Shown: positions 33,371 to 44,100 of the stretch, in pieces
How the letters are laid out: each line of letters opens with the position of its first letter
Numbering within the stretch: position 1 is the stretch's first letter
Source: Sternotherus odoratus
Taxonomy: Eukaryota; Chordata; Testudines; Kinosternidae
DNA: 64,000 nucleotides
Assembly: GCA_032164245.1 (NCBI GenBank)
Contig: JAVMKO010000004.1
Coordinates: 35,379,626-35,443,625 of the forward strand
Direction: 5' to 3'
The notes under the pieces: generated by a model
Told to the model about the DNA's origin: nothing
Seen by the model: the letters and a program-made list of their open reading frames with translations, nothing else
The model's database searches: none
Translations under genes and position numbers: made by a program

Positions 33371-34269
33371 TGTCACGGGGTCGGTCACCCACCCCTGCGG
33401 CGCCCCCGTCTGGTCGTCCTGGGAATTAGCTCTTTTGACTCTGGAGCGCCCTCTGCCGGCTGACGTCCGCTTTTTCGCTGGCCCCGTGTCCCTCCCGGAC
33501 CCTGGGGCACCTTGCTGAGGGTGCTGCCCCTTGCAGTACCCCTCCTGGTTTTAGGGTCTCCCCTCCCCGGGGAACCCACCACCCACTATCCCCAACTCGC
33601 CTCAGATTGTGCCACTGTCAGTCACTACTTGCCCCCGCTCACTGGGGCGGACTGCAGTCTCATGGCTACTCATCACCGGCAAGAAGGGGTTGGCCTACTA
33701 CAGCTATCACCAGCCCTGGGCCGCCCCCTGGCAACCCCTAGTACCCCGTGGGTCGGGCCTTCCCTAGGCTCAGCAAGCTGGGGCCTTCTCGCTAGAGCTA
33801 AGGCTCCCTGGCTCCCAGCTGCCTTGCCCTCACCCTGTCCCAGTCTGGGTACCCCAGTACAGACTCCGTGCAGCCAGGCCCTGTCTCCCTCTGGTTACAG
33901 AGGAGACTGACTTTAGGCCCTTGCCTGCACTTGCAGCCTGGGGCTCTCAGGCTAGAGCTTTCCCCAGCTCCTACCGCCTAGCCCCAGCCCCAGCCCCAGC
34001 CCCAGCCCCAGCCCTGCACCCAGCCTAGTACCTTCTTTCAGGTTTCCTGCAGCAGGCCTGTCTCGCTCTGACTGCAGAGGAGACTCCCCTACTTCTCTGT
34101 CTCCCAGCCCTTATATCCTGACTGGGAGTGTTTGGGGCGTGGCCACACAGCTGAACCCAACTCCCAATCAACCTGGGAGTTTGCAGGCTAGCCTCCCAGG
34201 CTATTTTAAACCCCTTTTGGGGCTTTTCTAAGCCCCTTCCAGTAGGGGGCGGGTGGACACCCCGCCACA
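33371..34269 (-). mobile_element. LTR-like element with 5-bp flanking duplication
   Basis: The 899-bp GC-rich sequence starts TGTCACGGGGTC and ends GACACCCCGCCACA, so the ends are TG..CA with an imperfect inverted repeat (TGTCACGGGGT versus TGTGGCGGGGT). GAGAG flanks both sides (33366-33370 and 34270-34274), although GA-rich sequence makes that weaker proof. On the minus strand an AGGATATAAGGGCTGGGAG phrase near 34110 looks like a TATA box ahead of a transcribed region. A (CAGCCC)n tract lies at 33978-34014. No internal genes adjoin it. The open frames at 33385-33582 and 33512-33910 are GC-composition artefacts. Confidence 0.65.
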
Positions 34270-34274
34270 GAGAG

Positions 34275-35120
34275 ATTCAGGAAGCTTGTAATTAACTTGT
34301 CCATATCAACCCTAACTCTGAACTTCCCCTATTGGGTGCCCCTTACTTGAGAACTCACCTAAAGGAAGAGGGACAGGTGACAACTGTCAGCAGTGTGTTG
34401 TCAGATACAGGACAAGCAAGCCAACACATATGCAAACTCCCTTCCTTGAGGGGTTTAGGATTATTCCACCTAGTCTCCACATTGCCCATGTAAAGATTGA
34501 TCTCTGGACTACATCTTGTGGATGATCAGCCCTCTACATAGGTATTAATGGATTATGTACAGTGGGCTTTCCAGCAGGTACATGAAGAATGGGTAGAGGT
34601 ATATTGGGCTTGGATTTCTGTACTGTAATGGTAGATAAATAAAGCTCCCTCATTGACTTTCCAATGCTTTCCACCATGAATCACTAACTTTTTAGATTAG
34701 TAGTTGAAATAGGTCCTTGCATTTTGGCAAGATCTCACATATGTGGAACTACATGTATGATGATCTGGGACTGCACAGATCACATGCATATTCAAAAGGT
34801 AACATCATTTGTGATTCCTTAGATCTACTCATTTATACAAAATTCCTGAAAGCAAGGATTCTTCATAGTCATTTTTGCAGTGAAAGCATATCGGTAGCAA
34901 TCATATAACAATGAGCCTATTTCATATATTTAGAACTCAAGCTAAGTGAGATTTTGGGAAAATAAAACTCCCTAACTGTTGTTACAGTACACATCTAACA
35001 TCTTGGAGTTTAAGTTTGTATTAAGCAAGCTTCCATGGGACTTTGGGTGGTGGTTGTTTTGATAAAATTATATGGTAAGTTGTAATGTATTCCAGGTTTT
35101 GAAACTAACTGGCTATGATG
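34275..35120. other. Unassigned stretch
   Basis: No gene or nameable repeat; AT-rich. Confidence 0.55.
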
Positions 35121-35124
35121 AAAG

Positions 35125-35190
35125 GAAGACCATAGAAGTCAGAGGCAGAAGAGACCAACTAGATCATCCAATCCATCTCTCTGCCAATGT
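35125..35190 (-). mobile_element. CR1-type 3' fragment, short
   Basis: CATAGAAGTCAGAGGCAGAA, then GAGACCAACTAGATCATCCA, resembles the reverse complement of the last bases of a CR1 element, as at 62050-62195. The following A/T-rich part (35220-35430) contains repeated 'AAATTTTCAATTTTT' phrases of a separate low-complexity repeat. Confidence 0.5.
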
Positions 35191-35430
35191 CACACAAATT
35201 ACTTGGAAAAGCACAGTGTTAATTTTTCATTTAAAAAAAAATCAAAATCTCAAACTGAAATTTTCAATTTTTGGCCAAATATTTTTGGGTTTCATCAGTT
35301 TTCAGCTGAGGTTTTTTTCTTCCAGTTGGAATTCCCTGCTCCCCCTTCCAAAAAATTGGGGTTTCTTTACTAAAATCTGAAAGTTCCAAATTGGAGGAGG
35401 GTAAGAAAAGGATATTTTCTGAAAAGCTCT

Positions 35431-35894
35431 AGTTTAGGTGATCAAAGCTAGGCACCCACTTTGAATGCCACTGTTGAAAATTTTGGATTTAGCTCTTTTA
35501 ATTTTTCCTTCATAAGTCAATCCAGCTTACTGATCATTTGCTGAACTCCCTCCAATGTATCCATGTTTAACAAGATGTCACAGGTGAGAATGCAACAAAG
35601 CTGTCTAGAACGGTATTTTGTTTCCTCCAAGCTCTAGGATAATTGCATTGCTCTTTTCTGCTGCCTTGCAACACAACAAACTCATGCCAAATTTACTGTG
35701 CACTAATCACCTACAAGTCTTCCTTGCACATTAGTGCTTTCATGGTACATAAATGCTCCTTCACAACAAAGCCCTGTGGCTCAGATTATTATTTCACAAA
35801 GGCTGAAAAAGGATTGATCTCTATAAAATAGATCAAGGTTAGTCGGGGAGGAGAGGGGTAAAAAAATCCAGGTGGGAAAAAAACAATTTAATTA
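35431..35894. other. Unassigned stretch
   Basis: No gene or clear element; AT-rich. Confidence 0.5.
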
Positions 35895-36165
35895 AAGCTC
35901 AATATTGTCACAAGAACAAATGGTATATGAACTGACTATGGATAAATGTAGGCGGGAAATTAGAAGGTTTCTAATCATCAGGGAATGAGGTTCTAGAACA
36001 GCCTTTCAACAGAAGCAATGAAGGCAGATGACTAATTTTAAAATGGAATTTGATATATTTATAAATGGGATTTTATGACAGGATGGCCTGTGATAGAGGA
36101 CTAGACTCTGTAACCCAGAAGGTCTTTTTCAGTCCTCTGTAACATTGTGAGGTATAGAATATCAA
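35895..36165 (+). mobile_element. CR1/L3-type LINE 3' end
   Basis: ACTATGGATAAATGTAGGCG, then GGTTTCTAATCATCAG, GAGGTTCTAGAACAGCC, TTTATAAATGGGATTTTATG and GACTCTGTAACCCAGAAGG form the ordered end of the ORF2 region and 3' tail of a CR1-like family different from the one at 38600-38817. It is heavily diverged with no open frame. Confidence 0.75.
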
Positions 36166-36320
36166 ATGTTTCACTAAAAATTCAATTGTTGCATCATCAC
36201 ATTCAACACACACATGCAGGCTGTTGCATCCATTCCATCAAAAAAAAAATCAATCATTTGTCATACATAGGTGTGGCAGAATTTGATTTTTTATAATTTT
36301 GACAATTCAAATTTTTACAG

Positions 36321-37152
36321 TTGTGGGAAATTAGGGTTTATACGACGTGCAAGATTAGACAAATGACCCGGGAGGAGAATACAAATATTGCTCAGGCATG
36401 CAGGAGTGAAATCAGGAAGGTCAAATCACACTTGGAGTTGCAGCTAGCAAGGGGTGTTAACAGTAACAAAAGAGTTTCTACAGGTATGTTAGCAACAAGG
36501 TGGTGGTCAGGGAAAGCATGGGCCCCTTACTGAATGGAGGAAGCAAACTAGCGATGGAGGATGTGGAAAAAGCTAATGTACCTCAATGCTTTTTTTGCCT
36601 CTGTCTTCACAAACAAGGTCAGCTCCCAGACTACTGCACTGGGCAGCACAGTATGGGGAGGAGGTGACCAGCACTTTGTGGAGAAAGAAGTGGTTCAGGA
36701 CTATTTAGAAGAGTTGGATGAGCACAAGTCCATGGGAGTGGATCTAATGCATGAAAGGGTGCTAAAGGAGTTGGCAGATGTGATTGCAGCATCATTGGCC
36801 GTTATCTTTGAAAACTCATGGTGATCAGGGGAGGTCCCAGATGACTGAAAAAAGGCTACTGTAGTGCCCATCTTTTAAAAAAGGAAGAAGGAGGATCCAG
36901 GGAACTTCAGGCCAGTCACCCTGTGGATAAGGGGAAAGCAGTGGATGTGTTATTCCTTGACCGTATCAAAAGCTTTGCTAATGTCTCCCACAGTATTGTT
37001 ACCAGCAAGTTAAAGAAGAATGGGCTGGATGAATGAACTATAAGGGGGATAGAAGGATGGCTGGATCATTGGGCTCAATGGGTAGTGTTCAATGGCTCCA
37101 TGTCTAGTGGCAGCTGGTATCAAGTGGAGTGCCCCTAAAGGTCGGTCGTGGG
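36321..37152 (+). pseudogene. CR1 LINE ORF2 remnant, 5' portion before hAT insertion
   Basis: Translation from 36321 reads NTNIAQACRSEIRKVKSHLE and a following ARGVNSNK phrase, typical of the region between the endonuclease and reverse transcriptase of CR1. From 36561 it reads NAFFASVFTNKVSSQ and, further on, ELADVIAASLAVIFENSW, the start of the reverse-transcriptase domain. Near 36920 the sequence jumps from 'CAGTCACCCTG' to 'TGGATAAGGGGAAAGCAGTG', which suggests an internal deletion removing part of the RT core. Frameshifts and stops break the frame. The copy is 5'-truncated near 36320 and interrupted at 37153. Confidence 0.85.
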
Positions 37153-37892
37153 CAGGGCTGGTGTAACCACTAGGTGAACTAGGAGGCCGCCTAGGGTTCC
37201 AAGATTTGGGGGCACCAAAAAGCGGTGCCCAACATTTTTTTTACACTATTGCTGAAAAACAAATGAATAAAGAAAAGAGAAACATCATTTAAATTGTTGT
37301 TCTCTCGTACATTACAACTATAGCCTATGCCAGCTCTGCGTTGCGGGCAGAAGCGTATTGCTTCACAATGGTACAAAATGGCAATGACATCATTTTTCTC
37401 ATTGCGCACAGCTGTTACCCATTCTGACAGGCTGTTTATAATGCTAAGTTTACTAGTTTTCGGAGGTTGTCGACTGAGGCGAACTATTTTTGTTGAGTTG
37501 TTTCAGATCTAAAACTCTGGCAAGTGCTGCTGCATCATTTTGCTAATACCTTGTGTCAATTGTATGTGTATGTTAAGTATTTAAGTGTATATGTTTATGT
37601 GTGAATATGCGTGTGTAGGTTGTTGAAATTTGTCATATTGATATTGTCAGTTGTGGTATGATGGAGTATCTGCCATTTTAATTTTATAAATTTTATAATA
37701 ACAATAATTGGATATTACAAAGATAGAATAAAATGTAGATTTTGATATGAAAGAATGAAGGAAGGAAGTATACCTGACTTAAAAGGTGTATTTTTGAAAC
37801 TATTTTGAAAGTTTATAATAAGTGATGCTCTGGGGGGAGTGCACAAGGTGGAAGTTTCACCTAGGGCACAAAATATCCTTGTACCGGCCCTG
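37153..37892. mobile_element. Non-autonomous hAT element inserted in CR1
   Basis: The left end is CAGGGCTGGTGTAACCACTA and the right end, reverse-complemented, is CAGGGCCGGTACAAGG; both then pass into CCTAGG-containing phrases. The flanking 8-bp duplications are GTCGTGGG (37145-37152) and GTTGTGCG (37893-37900), 6 of 8 matching. CR1 sequence resumes directly after the element (TTTTGTTCAATATCTCCATT). The 740-bp interior is AT-rich with no transposase; the open frames at 37191-37512 are not genes. Confidence 0.85.
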
Positions 37893-37900
37893 GTTGTGCG

Positions 37901-38817
37901 GATGGTTTTGTTCAATATCTCCATTAATGATTTGGAGGATGGCATAGATTGCACCCTCAGAAGTTTGCAGATGAGACTAAACTTGGAGGAGTGGTACATA
38001 TGCTGGAGGGTAGGGATAGGATACAGAGGGACCTAGACAAATTAGAAGATTGAACCTTATCAGATTTTCTTTTGGCCCAACAAGGACAAATGCAGAGTCC
38101 TGCACTTAGGAAGGAAGAAATCACATGCACTGCTACAGACTAAGGACTGTAGCTACACAGCAGTTCTGCAGAAAAGGACATAGGGGTTACAGTGGACGAG
38201 AAGCTGGACATGAATTAACAGTGTACCCTTGTTGCCAAGAAGGCTAACGGCATCTTGAGCTGTATAAGTAGAGGCATTGCCAGCAGATTGAGGGACATGA
38301 TCATTCCCCTCTCTTCGGCATTGGTGAGGCATCATCTGATGTACTGTATCCAATTTGGGCCCCACACTACAAGAAGGATGTGAAAAAATTGGATAGAATC
38401 CAGCGGAGCGCAACAAAAATGATTAGGGGGCTGGAGCACATGATTTATGAGGAGAGGCTGCAGGAACTGGGATTATTTAGTCTGCAGAAGAGAAGAATGA
38501 GGGGGGATTTGATAGCTCCTTTCAACTACCTGAAAGGGGTTTCAAAGAGGATGGATCTAGACTGTTCTCAGTGGTAGCAGATGACAGAACAAGAAGTAAT
38601 GGTCTCAAGTTGCAGTGGGGGAGATTTAGGTTGGATATTAGGAAAAAAACTTTTCCACTAGGATGGTGATGAAACACTGGAATGGGTTACCTAGGGAGAT
38701 GGTGGAATCTCCTTCCTTAGGAGGTTTTTAAGTTCAGGCTTGACAAATTTGGGGATTGGTCCTGCTTAGAGCAGGGGCTTGGACTCGGTCTCCTCCAACC
38801 CTGATATTCTATGATTC
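37901..38817 (+). pseudogene. CR1 LINE ORF2 remnant and 3' end, after hAT insertion
   Basis: This continues the element at 36321. The first codons read LFNISINDLEDGIDCTL, the part of the reverse transcriptase just before the catalytic box; the box itself is frameshifted. Further on, 38380-38577 reads [20 protein letters not shown] and [15 protein letters not shown], the conserved C-terminal zone of CR1 ORF2. The 3' end closes with CCCTGATATTCTATGATTCC (38798-38817), the signature CR1 terminus. It is not functional. Confidence 0.88.
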
Positions 38818-39857
38818 CAATATTATCATTTCCTCTAGGGTTAGATCTACACCTCAATAAGAGGTTTTTTAACCATAGTTTAGATGCACCATAGGAGTCT
38901 AATACTGTATCTTTTGTGCTTCCAAATCTCCTGTCAGTAAAGTTGTTGAAATTTTTAGGTGTGTCAGGAATACAGAATCATGGTGGCAGATGGTATCAGA
39001 CATCTGATTTGTTGCTTATCACTGCACTGTGTGTTGACCAGTTGTGGAGTTGATTTAGAGGTGTCTCACTTAAGCCCTTGCCCTTTTTCTGCTGAGCCTT
39101 TTTGACCCTATAGCAAAGATGTTTTTTCCACTTTAGATTATTGCTGCAGAAAATCAGCTCATGAAGTCACATTTTGTTATTTGGGCTTGGCAAACCTAAC
39201 AGCAAAACAGCAAGGCAAAAAGGTTCTTATGAAATAAGAGGTAGGGAGACTAAAACCGGCTCCACCAGAGGACCCTATGGATCATTACCTCACAGCTGCC
39301 TGGCCTATTTCCCACGTCCCTCCCAGTGTACTGGCAGTAGGAACAGATGGAGTTTTTGGCAATTTTTGTAATCCATCATTGTCTCCCACATAAGTCGGCA
39401 GTAGAAATGGGAGCAGAAACACGTCACCAATAGAGGCATCTCACTAATAATCCACTGTAATATAATTAAAGATTGAAGACATGTTTAGTCAAGACATTTG
39501 TAGATTATCTAAATTAATTTAACAAAATGAAATGTTGCTTGGGCCATGTAGAAATCTGTTGAGGGACTTGTAAAAACAAGTGGCTGCTAGTCATGGGAAA
39601 TAAACTGGAAAGGCAACAGCTAGTTGCTTAAGCTCGTGCTAATGGACAATATTGAGTTATGAAGAAAAACTGATGGTTTTGAATATTCTTTGAAACAGTT
39701 TTGAGAATTTTAAGGATCCCTAAAATTGCTGGATAAGGTCCTCAGTATATTTAAAAACATTCTTATGATTTAGGATTTACCAAGAATTTCCATCCTTTCA
39801 GGCTTTGTAGTGCATTGTGGTGTTCCTGTGAATTTCTACATACAGTACCTAAGCTGG
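38818..39857. other. Unassigned stretch
   Basis: No gene or nameable element. Confidence 0.55.
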
Positions 39858-39982
39858 AGTTCCGGAGTCGATGGGGGCGCTGCGATCGATCGATTTCTCA
39901 CGTCTTCATAAAATGTGAGAAATCGATCGCCAGAAGATCGATGGCTACCCGCCGATTCGGCCGGTCGTGAAGACATACCCTT
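39858..39982 (-). mobile_element. MITE end with internal hairpin
   Basis: On the minus strand it begins GGGTATGTCTTCACGACC and runs to a CGGAACTCC phrase, a familiar turtle DNA-element terminus. Inside are 15-bp perfect inverted arms, CGATCGATTTCTCAC (39887-39901) and its complement (39915-39929), around a 13-nt loop. CpG content is high compared with the flanks. Confidence 0.6.
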
Positions 39983-40746
39983 AGTTGAGGTGAAATTCTC
40001 TTTAGAAAGTGGTCATATCAACAGTAAAGTTTATTGCCTGCTGCAGGCTGCCTGACTAGAGTAAATTTCTTAGGTACAGAGTTGCTGCCTACAGATTATA
40101 CTAAAGCCAACAAGCATTACATTGTTTAACATACCAAAACAGGTAAGGGAACATAATTTTTCTGTAAACTTTCTGTGGCTGGATGAGGATCAGTGTCTGG
40201 GGGGACCATCCCTAGAAACATTAGGCTCAGAAAGTGTATTGCATAATCACAGGATTATTTTCTCCCCATTCACAAAAAGTTTGTATTTGTGCTGGAGATA
40301 TAATGAACATTTTTTGTTTTTTAATTACCTTTCCCCCAGCTCTTTGGCAAGGGATTATGGGACTCTTATCCTCTTACTGGTTTAAGCACAGGCTCATCCT
40401 ATATTGCATCTCCTGGATTCAGTTTGTTAGTGCCTTTATCAATAAGATTAAGAGATGAGCATGCTTGGGTGATCTCAGTTCTGAAGTGTGTGCTCAGTTA
40501 TTAGTCTTGCTTTCATAGAGGAACAGCTCCTGTATCACCCTAATATTTATATTTTTGAGGCTGTAGAGGAGACAAAGGTTTTTTTTAAGAATAAAATATT
40601 CTTAAAACACATTTTAAAGTGTAGTCAGAGCAGCATCTAATCTTCAAATCTCACAATGATCTCTTGGATAATTAGTACTGGGATTGTTTTAAGAGGTCTA
40701 TTCTTGCCTTCTTTCTATGCTATTCTTAATATGACATATCTTGTTA

Positions 40747-41150
40747 GGCCTGGTCTACAGTATGAGATTTGGGAATTAGCTGAGTTTATTCAAAATAAAA
40801 CTGATTCCGTCCACACAACCAAACCGGTGTTGTCAATTTAGAGGGCTCTTAAATCTGGTTTCTGTACGCCACCTTGGCAAGTGGAGGAGTGCTAAAAATC
40901 GACATCACAGTTCCGGATTAGAGATACTGTGGACACAATTCGATACTATTGGCCTCCAGGAGCTATCCCAGAATGCTCCATTGTGACACTCTGGACAACA
41001 CTTTCAACTCTGATGCACTTCCCAGGTAGGCAGTAAAAGCCCCGGGAACTTTTGAATTTCATTTCCTGTTTGGCCACTGTGGCGAGCCCACCATCACAGG
41101 CGACCACGCAGTCCTGGATTCGCAGATGAGCTCTAGCATGGTCCAAAATA
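40747..41150 (+). mobile_element. Harbinger-type DNA element, left end
   Basis: It starts GGCCTGGTCTACAGTATGAG immediately after TTA, the preferred Harbinger target trinucleotide. The order then follows a common turtle family: TCCGTCCACACAACC, ACTGTGGACACAATTCGA, GGCCTCCAGGAGCTATCCCA, GAATGCTCCATTGTGAC and TTTTGAATTTCATTTCCTGT, up to GAGCTCTAGCATGGTCC, just before the point where full copies enter a Myb-like coding region. The coding part is absent, so this is a truncated fragment. Confidence 0.7.
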
Positions 41151-44100
41151 AAATAAATTAAATTCTTCTAGCTCAGTGTGTGAATGAAATAATTTACATT
41201 TATTAAATGCACTCTTCCCCCCCCCTTTTCTTTGCCCTAGTAAAAGACTCTTACTACACTTATAACACCAAAATAAGATGGGTCAAGTTCAAATCTGGTG
41301 CAAGCAAGTACAACACCCATTGGGTTTACCTTCTTTAAACATTTCACCAATTGAGTTTTATTAGTACCAATATTCATGGAAATATCCAAGTTGCTTGCTT
41401 GAATATTCATAGAAATGGAACTTCAAACTGAACCTTCTTTTTTTTTTTAAATTATTTCTTTTTTGTGCACCAGAAATGCACTCTCATCAAATAAGGGAAC
41501 AAAGTATCACCACATGAATCATCTTTACAATCACAGCTAACAAATAGAGCCTCAGAGAGTATTTGCCATCCACATAGTATTCCCATTACAGTAGCAGGCA
41601 GAAAATTCCACTCAGCAACAGTTCCCTATTTTGCCAAGCACCAGGTAGACATACAACAGGAGATAGTCTGTCCTAAGAGCATACAGTCTACGGTTCAATG
41701 TAACTTTAATAAATGTGAATAATGTATAATGTCAAAGAAGTCACAGCCTGCTCCTGGAATTCTGCAAGCAGAAGGGAGGCTAGTTGTTAGCTCAGCTCTA
41801 ATGTTGACACTGTAGTCATTTTAGGGAAGGTAATACATGGACTAAAGATGGACAAATATGGTGCCCAAAACCCCACAGCAGATCAGCCTAGCTGAGGCTC
41901 TTCCTGAAGAAGCTTCCATATTAGGGCTATCTTGACAGAGCTGGTCAAATTATCCTCCTTACAAAGCATGGTATGAACTTCACAATAATCCTCCCCCTTT
42001 TGATGTTTTCCCCTGCATTTCATAGAGCTGTCCCACATTTTGTGGATGTGAATGATGGAAAACTTTGATCAACTTTATTCTCCTCTATTTTCACGGCTGT
42101 GCTGGTCAGGTGCCAGAGGACCATAGACAACTTCTTCTTCAATGACTACTGGTACCTACAGTTGCAAAAGTTTGCAGAATGCCTTGAATGTTTCATCCAG
42201 CATAAGGCCTCTAGTTAAGTATCCACCTCGTTTCCCCCCTTGCCTGCAATATACTGTAATTTCTGGGCAATGCAGGTTTGCTAGAGTGACAGATCAAAAA
42301 TGATCTAGTTTTTGCTTTATATCACAGCAAAGAAATCCCTTAGTGGCACATTCAATTCAATAAACCCTTTAATTCTCTCTGCTATCATGGTGCACACAGC
42401 TTCCCGTTGCCATGAGCTAAGTAATCAGCAATGAAGCAGACTAAAAAGGAGGGAGGAGAAAAAGGCAAGATAAAAGTCAGTGGCATAAGCAACAGCAGAC
42501 AAGATCAGATATAAAATAGTCATGAGTTAGCATTGTGGCATCACAGTCAGGAGCATATTATTTTTCTCATAGGAGACACTGTCTTTGCCCATGGGGAAAA
42601 TAGCAAACATTATTCCTTCCTTGGACAGAAGTGATTGTTTTTCCATGTCCAGATATGGTTCTCATTTAAAGTAAACCTTTAAAGCTGATGCAATCCCACT
42701 TGGGGATGGAAAGAAGCCTCACTGCCACTCATCTTGAGAAGGGTGGTAGAAAGAAGCACACAGTTTGTATTCAACTACTGCCTTGACTACATTCATAACA
42801 ACAGGCAATGCCAGAAAAGAAAAAGAAAACTCAGAGGGCTCAAGAAGCCTGCATTTATACTGGTAATTTTAATGAGGGAAAATTCAATGTTTACAGTAGA
42901 CAGCAACTGCAATTTTAGAATCTTTTGCTATAGCAATTCTAAATGTGGTTCTCAGATATCCAAGTTCTCTATAATAAGCCTCTGTAGGCTTTATTCCTAG
43001 AGGTTGTGTGTGGCTTTGCAGCGTATATTTATAGTAAACTTTCAATAGTCAGCATGGCAGCAAATATTCTCTTTCCCTTTGCTCTCATTCTCTCTTTAAA
43101 CCACTCCCTCCAACTTTCCCTATCTTCATAAACTAACTGAGAGGGGGAGAAAAGCATCTGACCTATAATTCTGTTTGAAGGGACAATGCCAAAATAATGT
43201 TTCACAAGGAATGCTGGCAGAATCTGCTCAAGGTCTGTCTGAGCAGTGTGGTCTATGCATCAAGACAAGGAGGATTAGTACCAACCTCTATTATGTCTAT
43301 CCTAGGGAAGAAAGGCAGGCAGTTACCTTGCTGGTAGTGTTACTGATCTACTGAAAACTGCTATTGTATGGTCTATTAACGGCGCTGTAACTCCTTTATT
43401 TTCCTGACATTTCTACTCAATCTTTTGAAATGAATTAAGGGGCTTCACATTATGAATTCTAGTATCTGAAATGTTCCAAAAGCAAAGGCAGCAATGAATA
43501 TATAGCCATTATCATTAGCTAACAAAACCTGGAATATCAAATGTGCAGCTGTTTTATCACCACAACATCATCTTTACATTCACAGCAAAGCTTGCTTCTC
43601 AGATCCACAGGGCAGGTACTGGTCCTTATCCTTGGCTCCATTTAGACTACATTGTACCATTCCACTCCTGAAATGCAAAGCAGACTTATGGGCTTTTTAA
43701 ATAGCCTGCTGAGAATTCCCAGTGTATAAGGCAAGCTTCTAGTGGCATGGCACCAACTGGATGCCTCCCTCAACATTAAGCTTCTCTAGAGTATAGTAGG
43801 ATAGATGAAGAAAAGGGGATGTGGGCAAATCCCCACCGAGCCCAGTGAGCTACAGTTGTAGCTTAAACTTCTGGGGTTTAATGGAGCGGTCATCATAAAT
43901 TTTAGGGCAGTCCTAAGACTGCTCTCATTTGCTTCTTGGACCAGCTATGGTAGCCCAGAGAGCAGAGGTGATTTACAGCTCTTTCCCCCCAAAACCAGCA
44001 CTAGGCACCAGACTACTGGTCCTTGGGATTTTGCCTAGAGATTCCAATACTCTACTTTCAATGCTTGTGTTAATATGGAAAGCAGAATATTTACAATGAA

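Noticed and set aside
33385..33910. Open frames on both strands in GC-rich DNA
   Set aside because: Contained in the LTR-like element; no conserved motif.
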